From the NCBI GenBank assembly GCA_033810155.1, contig JAPXKJ010000051.1:1-6336 (forward strand): a stretch of DNA of 6,336 nucleotides, written 5' to 3'. Shown here piece by piece: positions 1 to 5,170 of the stretch. A program made the translations under genes and the position numbers. The notes under the pieces were generated by a model, which saw nothing but the letters and a program-made list of their open reading frames with translations, was not told the DNA's origin and made no database searches. Within the stretch, counting starts at the first letter, position 1. Each line of letters starts with the position of its first letter. Source of the stretch: UBA3907 sp033810155 (GTDB lineage: Bacteria > Bacillota > Sulfobacillia > Fermentithermobacillales > Fermentithermobacillaceae).

Positions 1-846
1 ACCCGAGAAGTAATAAAAACGTACGCAGCCGGACATGATATCTTGATTGAAGAGGTCAACTATGAACAAGGGGTTACTTCCCTAGATGATCTCAGGGGTC
101 GGCTGAACAAAGACGTATGCTGTGTAGTTCTTCAGCAACCTAATTTCTTTGGCAATTTGGAATCGGTCAACGAGTTATCAGATATGGTTAAGGAACATGG
201 AGCGACGCTTGTCGTTTCGGCAAATCCCATGTCCCTTGGGCTTCTCACGCCGCCTGCAGAGTATGGGGCAGATATAGTTGTTGGAGAGGGGCAGGTTTTT
301 GGCAATCCCATGGCTTTTGGAGGACCTCACTTAGGCATAATGGCAGTGAACCAGAAATACCTTCGCAGGATGCCTGGAAGGTTAGTGGGTATGACCTCTG
401 ATGACCAAGGTAGGAGGGGTTTTGTCCTTACCCTTCAGACTAGGGAGCAGCACATAAGAAGAGAAAAGGCCACGTCCAACATATGTTCCAATCAAGCGCT
501 CAATGCACTTGCAGCTACTGTGTACTTGTCATGGCTGGGCAAGGAAGGAATCAGGGAAGTTGGCGAGCAGTGCGTGCAGAAGGCTCACTATCTGGCCGAT
601 AGGATATCAGCGATAAAAGGATTTGGTGTTGCTTGGGATGCCCCGTTTTTCCATGAGTTTGCAGTCAAATGTCCTTTGGAAGCAAGTCAAATCGTAGATG
701 CGCTTGCCAAGAAGGGTATCCTAGCTGGATGCCCGTTGGGACGGTTCTATCCTGAGCTGAAGGATTACTTGCTTATCGCTGTTACTGAGAAGCGAACCAA
801 AGGTGAGATGGATGATCTCGTTGCCGGATTGGAGGAATTGGCATGA
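1..846 (+). CDS. gcvPA: Glycine dehydrogenase (decarboxylating) subunit 1, P-protein alpha, 5'-partial
   Basis: Reading frame 1 is open from the first base, so the gene starts upstream; 281 residues are visible and roughly 160 N-terminal residues are missing, given the usual 440-450 residue length of this subunit. Codons before the first possible start (TTG at 43) encode TREVIKTYAAGHDILIEEV, which continues the family's conserved segment, so the TTG is not the true start. Family-typical blocks are GADIVVGEGQ, GNPMAFGGPHLG (GGPHLG at visible residues 107-112), a REQHIRREKATSNIC block (148-162) and a C-terminal GRFYPELKDYLLIAVTE segment. With GcvPB it forms the PLP-dependent P-protein, which decarboxylates glycine and passes the aminomethyl group to lipoylated GcvH in the cytoplasm. 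In the two-subunit form the PLP lysine lies in the partner. Its TGA overlaps the gcvPB start by 4 bp (ATGA), implying coupled translation. Confidence 0.96.
   Translation, partial: TREVIKTYAAGHDILIEEVNYEQGVTSLDDLRGRLNKDVCCVVLQQPNFFGNLESVNELSDMVKEHGATLVVSANPMSLGLLTPPAEYGADIVVGEGQVFGNPMAFGGPHLGIMAVNQKYLRRMPGRLVGMTSDDQGRRGFVLTLQTREQHIRREKATSNICSNQALNALAATVYLSWLGKEGIREVGEQCVQKAHYLADRISAIKGFGVAWDAPFFHEFAVKCPLEASQIVDALAKKGILAGCPLGRFYPELKDYLLIAVTEKRTKGEMDDLVAGLEELA
831..835 (+). promoter_or_regulatory. Ribosome binding site of gcvPB
   Basis: GGAGG lies inside the end of gcvPA, 7 nt before the ATG at 843. It supports that start and an independent ribosome entry site despite the 4-bp ATGA overlap. Confidence 0.75.
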
Positions 847-2306
847 AGGGCTTGGAACCTTTGATTTTTGAAGTGTCAAAACCCGGACGGAAGGCATATT
901 CTCTTCCCGCTCTTGACGTACCAGTAAGAAGCCTGGATAGCCTTTTGCCTGAGGAACAGCTCAGGAAAGAGCCGGCTGAATTACCCGAGGTTTCTGAAGT
1001 TGACTTGGTTCGGCACTTTACCCGTCTTTCACAACTGAACTTTGGCGTAGATATTGGGTTTTACCCCTTGGGTTCTTGTACTATGAAGTATAATCCGAAG
1101 ATCAACGAAGAAGTGGCTAACCTGGATGGATTTACAGGAATTCACCCATATGTTCCTGAGGACTTAGCCCAGGGATGCCTTGAGTTAATGTACAGACTTC
1201 AGAACTACTTGGCCGAAATTGCAGGTATGGAGAAAGTTTCACTTCAACCTGCAGCGGGGGCGCATGGCGAGCTAACTGGAATCCTTATAATCCGCGCATA
1301 CCATAAATCCAGAAACGATCACAAAAGAACTAAGATTTTGGTCCCCGATTCAGCCCATGGTACGAACCCTGCGTCGGCAGCTCTCGGCGGCTTTACGGTT
1401 GTCGAGATTCCTTCCGACGAACGTGGTGGAGTAAGTATCAAAGACCTTGATGAAGCCATGGACGAGACTGTTGCCGGCTTAATGCTCACCAATCCTAACA
1501 CCCTAGGGTTGTTTGATGAGAATATCGAGAAGATAGAGCAAATAGTCCATTCAAGGGGCGGACTTCTTTACTATGACGGTGCTAACGCAAACGCTATTCT
1601 CGGAATCTCACGACCTGGGGATATGGGGTTCGACGTCCTTCACTTCAACTTGCATAAAACTTTTTCTACTCCACATGGAGGTGGCGGGCCAGGTTCAGGA
1701 CCTGTAGCGGTAAAGTCGTTCTTGGAGCCGTTTTTGCCTGTGCCAACTGTGGTTCTAGATGGTGATAAGTATCGGCTTGATTACGACCGACCTCAGTCAA
1801 TTGGGCGAATGAAGTCATTCTACGGGAACTTTTTGGTGATGGTGAAGGCTTATGCTTACATCAGGGCCTTAGGACCTGATGGGCTGAAAGCAGCATCAGA
1901 AGACGCAGTGCTCAACGCTAACTATGTTTTGAGAAGGATCCTTGAGTACTACGACCTGCCATACGATCGTCATTGTAAACATGAGTTTGTGGTTAGTCCT
2001 ATACGGATCAAGAAAGAGACTGGAGTTCGGACTCTAGATATTTCGAAGAGGCTTCTTGACTACGGTTTTCATCCACCGACTAACTACTTCCCGCTTATTG
2101 TCGACGAAGCGCTTATGGTAGAACCGACCGAGACTGAATCCAAAGAGACATTGGATGCTTTTGCAGATGCTCTTATTGCCATAGCAAAGGAAGCCTACGA
2201 GGATCCTGAAATGGTAAAAAGCGCGCCGCATAACACTGTAGTTGGAAGGCTAGATGAAGCTGCTGCCGCTCGTAACCCGAACGTACGATGGCAGAAGCCT
2301 AAATGA
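843..2306 (+). CDS. gcvPB: Glycine dehydrogenase (decarboxylating) subunit 2, P-protein beta
   Basis: A complete 487-residue protein, matching the usual 470-500 residues for GcvPB. This subunit carries the PLP-binding lysine of the glycine cleavage P-protein: NLHKTFSTPHGGGGPG places it at K272. Other hallmarks are FGVDIGFYPLGSCTMKYNP (residues 67 onward), AHGELTG, SAHGTNPASA (170-179) and a C-terminal HPPTNYFPLIVDEALMVEPTETE block. The ATG at 843 is supported by GGAGG 7 nt upstream and the ATGA overlap with gcvPA. The protein decarboxylates glycine and transfers the aminomethyl moiety to the lipoyl arm of GcvH, so its activity depends on the lipoylation genes directly downstream. The gene ends in TGA 27 bases before a long palindrome. 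I see no frameshift or missing key residue. Confidence 0.97.
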   Translation: MKGLEPLIFEVSKPGRKAYSLPALDVPVRSLDSLLPEEQLRKEPAELPEVSEVDLVRHFTRLSQLNFGVDIGFYPLGSCTMKYNPKINEEVANLDGFTGIHPYVPEDLAQGCLELMYRLQNYLAEIAGMEKVSLQPAAGAHGELTGILIIRAYHKSRNDHKRTKILVPDSAHGTNPASAALGGFTVVEIPSDERGGVSIKDLDEAMDETVAGLMLTNPNTLGLFDENIEKIEQIVHSRGGLLYYDGANANAILGISRPGDMGFDVLHFNLHKTFSTPHGGGGPGSGPVAVKSFLEPFLPVPTVVLDGDKYRLDYDRPQSIGRMKSFYGNFLVMVKAYAYIRALGPDGLKAASEDAVLNANYVLRRILEYYDLPYDRHCKHEFVVSPIRIKKETGVRTLDISKRLLDYGFHPPTNYFPLIVDEALMVEPTETESKETLDAFADALIAIAKEAYEDPEMVKSAPHNTVVGRLDEAAAARNPNVRWQKPK

Positions 2307-2329
2307 CACATATAGATAATTGAGAGTCG

Positions 2330-2361
2330 CGGTGGGAGGAGGCATATGCCTCCTCCCATCG
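2330..2361 (+). repeat. GC-rich perfect palindrome / strong RNA hairpin between gcvPB and lipS2
   Basis: Bases 2333-2358 form a perfect 26-bp palindrome: the arm TGGGAGGAGGC (2333-2343), ATAT (2344-2347), then the exact reverse complement GCCTCCTCCCA (2348-2358). As RNA the stem extends through one G-U pair (2332/2359), then G-C (2331/2360) and C-G (2330/2361), giving about 14 pairs closed by a 4-nt AUAU loop. No T-run follows on either strand (ATCGATGAAC on +, CGCGACTCTC on -), so it is not a standard intrinsic terminator. The left arm contains a consensus Shine-Dalgarno AGGAGG (2337-2342) and the centre holds an ATG (2346), so the folded RNA would hide an initiation site. Possible roles are mRNA processing or stabilisation, partial attenuation between gcvPB and the lip genes, translational control, or a dimeric regulator's operator. 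The structure is certain; the function is unknown. Confidence 0.9.
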
Positions 2362-2387
2362 ATGAACTGTATAGGAGATGCAAATGA
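2346..2387 (+). other. Possible 13-codon leader ORF (MPPPIDELYRRCK) before lipS2
   Basis: ATG at 2346 follows GGGAGG (2334-2339) by 6 nt, the best-placed ribosome binding site in the intergenic region. The frame runs 13 codons and stops at TGA 2385-2387, five bases before an in-frame TTG (2392) of lipS2. It could serve as a translated leader from which ribosomes reinitiate, or be a chance product of the palindrome, which itself creates the Shine-Dalgarno and the ATG. There is no coding-statistic support at this length. Confidence 0.15.
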
Positions 2388-2421
2388 ACTCTTGGTTTCA
2401 ACTATAGGATCTATTGATTCA

Positions 2422-3303
2422 ATGCCATTGGACGAGATCTTGAAGATTTCCTGGCAGATGAGGAAAGAGTCAAGGCCGCCTGTTTTTGAAGCTGTCTATC
2501 CGTCTGGTACGGTATCTATCAGCGTAACGGGATCTGCGTGTCTTTTGCAATGTCCACATTGCGGTGGGAGATACCTAGAGCATATGGTGCCCGTGGATGC
2601 TTTGGATTCTGTATTGGAGAGAAACGATGTAAAGAGCATTCTTCTGAGCGGCGGATGCACCCAACATGGGCAGGTCCCTTTGGTAGAGCACATCGACTAT
2701 GTGAAGGAGAGGATCTCCAAATCCGGTAAAAGCATACGGGTAAACGCGCACCCCGGGGTAGCAGACGAAGAAGGCGCAGCTCGTATAGCCGAACTTGCTT
2801 CGGTGATTTCTTACGATTTTGTCTTAGATGATGTCACCATCGAGGAATGTTTTGGATTCGAATTGTCAGGAAAGGATTATGTGAATGTCCTGCGAAACCT
2901 TCGTAAGGGGAACGCAAAAGTTGTACCACACGTCTTAGTTGGCCTGTATAAAGGGACCATCAGAGGGGAGTATGAGGCAATAGAGTTTCTGTCAAACGAA
3001 GGTATAAAGGAAATTATAGTCATTGTCTTCATCCCAACCCCTGGAACCCGTTGGGAGCATCTGGCTCCCCCCGACATCGATGGGGTCCTTAGTCTCTTGG
3101 CATGGACACGAATCAACAATCCCGAGATGAAGATCACTCTTGGCTGCATGCGACCGCATGGTGCGTATAGGGAAAAACTGGATTTACGAGCTGTTGAAGC
3201 GGGTGTCGATGGGATAGTGCTTCCCCATAGAAGGGCAATTAGAGAAGCAGAGGAAAAAGGGCTTGAGATTCTGCGAAAGGAAGAGTGTTGCGCTTTTGAC
3301 TGA
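2422..3303 (+). CDS. lipS2: Radical SAM protein, probable LipS2 component of two-part lipoyl synthase
   Basis: Radical SAM enzyme of the group often labelled 'biotin synthase homolog' (COG1856-like). From the ATG at 2422 it is 293 residues. The CX3CX2C cluster motif is CLLQCPHC (C40, C44, C47), followed by GGRYLEHM, LLSGGCTQHG, VPHVLVGLYKGTIRGE and a C-terminal LGCMRPHGAYREKLD...AGVDGIVLPH block ending EECCAFD. Extra cysteines in SGGC, LGCMRP and the terminal CC could serve an auxiliary cluster; this is inference. In Thermococcus kodakarensis two such proteins, LipS1 and LipS2, jointly insert the two sulfurs into octanoyl-lysine to make the lipoyl cofactor. The neighbours (gcvPAB, lipS1-like, lipM-like, lpdA) strongly favour that role over biotin synthesis. 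The start is uncertain: TTG 2320, ATG 2362 and TTG 2392 are also in frame. ATG 2422 begins just before the family's N-terminal helix and has a weak AGGA 12 nt upstream. S1/S2 naming is from motif memory. Confidence 0.82.
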   Translation: MPLDEILKISWQMRKESRPPVFEAVYPSGTVSISVTGSACLLQCPHCGGRYLEHMVPVDALDSVLERNDVKSILLSGGCTQHGQVPLVEHIDYVKERISKSGKSIRVNAHPGVADEEGAARIAELASVISYDFVLDDVTIEECFGFELSGKDYVNVLRNLRKGNAKVVPHVLVGLYKGTIRGEYEAIEFLSNEGIKEIIVIVFIPTPGTRWEHLAPPDIDGVLSLLAWTRINNPEMKITLGCMRPHGAYREKLDLRAVEAGVDGIVLPHRRAIREAEEKGLEILRKEECCAFD

Positions 3304-4297
3304 GAAGATAGGCGTATCCTATGGCACGTTAAGTGTTTTGGGGCTAACTAATGCACGTGTTTTCGAGAAGCCTACTACGGCTCATTTCATGGTAGGTGAA
3401 AAGTGCGTCTTTTCCTGCAAGTTCTGTAGCCAAGCAAAGGATAGTACCGCGGATCCTTCTTATTTGTCGCGAATAACATGGCCCAAAAGAGACTGGAGCG
3501 AGGTTTCAGGTTTATTAGCCGATGCTTTCCGCTCAGGTGCTATCAAAAGGGCATGTGTGCAAGTTGTTGAATCTTCAGAGTCTACCAAAGAAGCGCTTCA
3601 CCTGGTCTCTTCTATGAGACAACTGTGCAGTGAATTGCCTGTGAGCGTTTGTATGTCGCCAAGTTCTGTTTCTAGGGTGGAGCTCTTTTTTGATGCGGGG
3701 GTTTCACGAGTTGGACTTCCAATGGATGTTGGTTCCACGCGCCTTTATCCTGCTATAAAAGGACGGGATCACAGCTATTCCTGGCATGTAATTGAAGAGT
3801 GTTCACGAAGGTGGCCTGGGAAGGTGACCACTCATTTTATCGTGGGATTGGGCGAGACTGAGGAAGAAATGATAAGAAGCATCTATGATTCTATGAGCGC
3901 TGGCATAACTGTGGGGCTATTTGCATTTACCCCTGTGAGGGGAACGGGTATGCAAGAGTATCCGCCACCTGAACGGAGTTCTTACAGAAGAATACAATTA
4001 GCAGCGTATGCCATCAAAAACGGGATCAACATTTCGGATTTGTCTTTTGATAGGGGGCGCTTAACCAACATAGAGATATCAGATGCTAATATCCTTGAAG
4101 CAATAGCAAAAGGAGCACCGTTTCAGACATCGGGGTGTTCATTTTGCAACAGGCCCTATTACAATGAGCGTCCGGGGCAGGTACCTATGAATTACCCAAG
4201 ACCTCTGTCCCCCGAAGAGGCTCGGGCGTGTTTGCTAGATTTGGAATTGCATTTGAAGGATGCATGGTCGATATGTGACGGAGGAGGAGTTATGTGA
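3296..4297 (+). CDS. lipS1: Radical SAM protein, probable LipS1 component of two-part lipoyl synthase
   Basis: A second, clearly different radical SAM enzyme, 333 residues from TTG 3296. The SAM-cluster motif is CVFSCKFC (C37, C41, C44) followed by SQAK. Then come LSRITWPKRDW, VGLPMDVGS, THFIVGLGETEEEM, FAFTPVRGTGM and a C-terminal TSGCSFCNRPYYNERP motif (C281, C284) leading to MNYPRPL. The last motif probably supplies ligands for a second iron-sulfur cluster that would be the sulfur donor, as in lipoyl and biotin synthases (inference). The partner and substrate are presumed to be the upstream LipS2-like protein and octanoylated GcvH. TTG 3296 gives MTEKIGVSYG, close to the usual family N-terminus, with AGGAAG 11 nt upstream and an 8-bp overlap with lipS2; an in-frame TTG at 3263 with GAGGA 8 nt upstream would add 11 residues. 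It was probably once annotated as biotin synthase-related (COG2516-like), but no biotin genes are nearby. Confidence 0.82.
   Translation: MTEKIGVSYGTLSVLGLTNARVFEKPTTAHFMVGEKCVFSCKFCSQAKDSTADPSYLSRITWPKRDWSEVSGLLADAFRSGAIKRACVQVVESSESTKEALHLVSSMRQLCSELPVSVCMSPSSVSRVELFFDAGVSRVGLPMDVGSTRLYPAIKGRDHSYSWHVIEECSRRWPGKVTTHFIVGLGETEEEMIRSIYDSMSAGITVGLFAFTPVRGTGMQEYPPPERSSYRRIQLAAYAIKNGINISDLSFDRGRLTNIEISDANILEAIAKGAPFQTSGCSFCNRPYYNERPGQVPMNYPRPLSPEEARACLLDLELHLKDAWSICDGGGVM
4280..4289 (+). promoter_or_regulatory. Ribosome binding site of lipM
   Basis: The purine block GGAGGAGGAG at the very end of lipS1 contains AGGAGG (4282-4287), 6 nt before GTG 4294. It decides the GTG start: the ATG at 4292 is in the lipS1 frame and is followed at once by its TGA stop. 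Confidence 0.8.
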
Positions 4298-5142
4298 AGG
4301 TAAGGCTTGTGTCTCATGGACCTGCGAAGGGCAAATTCAACATGGCTGTGGATGAGGCTATACAAAACGCAGTTAGGAGGGGTGAGGTTCTACCTACGTT
4401 GAGGTTTTATGAATGGGAACCTGCTTGCCTCTCTTTGGGGTATTTTCAGGACGCGGGGAAAGAAGTGGACGTGACCTCACTTCGTGAAGCAGGCGTTGAT
4501 CTTGTTAGGCGTCAGACCGGTGGTAAAGCGGTACTACATGATGATGAATTGACCTATAGCGTTGCAATACCTGAACGCGATCTACCGGGAACGGTTCTAG
4601 AGACTTATAAGCTTTTGTCCGAAGCTATTGTAAATGCCTTGTGTTCACTTGGAGTTCCGGCTGAGATGGTTTCGCTTGAACGCGGCGTTACAGCAAGAGA
4701 TTCAAGATTTCAGCAGGCGGCATGTTTTTCGGCTCCCTCTTGGTATGAGGTGGTCGCTCAGGGGAAAAAGATTGTTGGCTCTGCTCAGGTGAGACGGGGA
4801 GGGATCATACTTCAACATGGGTCGATTCCGTTTCACATGGATGCTGCCCAAGTGGTGAAGTGCTTCAAGACCTCCTCACAAGCTCACTCTCAACGCTTGG
4901 AATCGATGCTTTCGAGACAATCCGCAGGTATTTGTCAGGTCTGTCAAACCAACATCACACGCAAAGATCTTGAATCTTCCTTGGTTTTGTCGTTTGCTCA
5001 GACTCTTGGTTGGGATATAGAGAAAGGCTATTTGACGAGAGATGAAATACAGGAATCATTGGAACTATCGCAGAACAAATATGGGCAACAATCTTGGACA
5101 ATGACAAGGGGAAGACAGTCAGTGGACGCTGACTTGACATAA
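4294..5142 (+). CDS. lipM: Octanoyltransferase LipM-like (lipoate/biotin ligase fold)
   Basis: A 282-residue protein of the BPL/LPL catalytic fold. Key blocks are FNMAVDEAI near the N-terminus, LRFYEWEPACLSLGYFQ, RRQTGGKAVLHDDELTYSV (residues 72-90), ACFSAPSWYEV with C144, and GKKIVGSAQVRR with K159. The cysteine in ACFxAPS is typical of LipM octanoyltransferases, which form an acyl-thioester intermediate, and is not expected in ATP-dependent lipoate ligase LplA; K159 matches the conserved lysine of the fold. LipM transfers octanoate from octanoyl-ACP to the target lysine of GcvH in the cytoplasm, giving the substrate for the two radical-SAM proteins upstream. The length is close to the ~280 residues of LipM. 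The GTG start overlaps the lipS1 stop (GTGA) and has AGGAGG at ideal spacing. Alternatives are a LipL-type amidotransferase or a lipoate ligase annotated by homology. Confidence 0.85.
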   Translation: MKVRLVSHGPAKGKFNMAVDEAIQNAVRRGEVLPTLRFYEWEPACLSLGYFQDAGKEVDVTSLREAGVDLVRRQTGGKAVLHDDELTYSVAIPERDLPGTVLETYKLLSEAIVNALCSLGVPAEMVSLERGVTARDSRFQQAACFSAPSWYEVVAQGKKIVGSAQVRRGGIILQHGSIPFHMDAAQVVKCFKTSSQAHSQRLESMLSRQSAGICQVCQTNITRKDLESSLVLSFAQTLGWDIEKGYLTRDEIQESLELSQNKYGQQSWTMTRGRQSVDADLT

Positions 5143-5155
5143 GAGAAATTGGCTT

Positions 5156-5162
5156 AGGGAGG
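5156..5162 (+). promoter_or_regulatory. Ribosome binding site of lpdA
   Basis: AGGGAGG sits in the 28-bp gap after lipM, 8 nt before ATG 5171. It fixes the start, which lies directly before the FAD-binding segment as expected. Confidence 0.8.
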
Positions 5163-5170
5163 ATTTGCAT

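Noticed and set aside
43..45. TTG as the start of gcvPA
   Set aside because: The frame is open to the window edge and the residues before it match the family, so the gene simply begins upstream.
2315..2320. GATAAT as a -10 box for an internal promoter before lipS2
   Set aside because: No acceptable -35 element about 17 bp upstream; a single hexamer in an AT-rich patch is not enough.
2330..2361. Rho-independent terminator after gcvPB
   Set aside because: The stem is strong, but no T-run follows on either strand, and the downstream genes continue the same pathway on the same strand.
3053..3069. Small inverted repeat GGGAGC-ATCTG-GCTCCC
   Set aside because: A 6-bp stem inside the lipS2 coding region, in a conserved protein segment; likely chance.
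2422..4297. Biotin synthase (BioB) annotation for the two radical-SAM genes
   Set aside because: The motifs around the cysteines and the C-termini differ from BioB as I know it, there are two dissimilar copies side by side, and the neighbours are glycine cleavage and lipoylation genes, not biotin genes.
5134..5139. TTGACA as a -35 box for a promoter of lpdA
   Set aside because: No -10-like hexamer lies at 16-18 bp spacing; that position is occupied by the AGGGAGG ribosome site, and the match overlaps the last codons of lipM.
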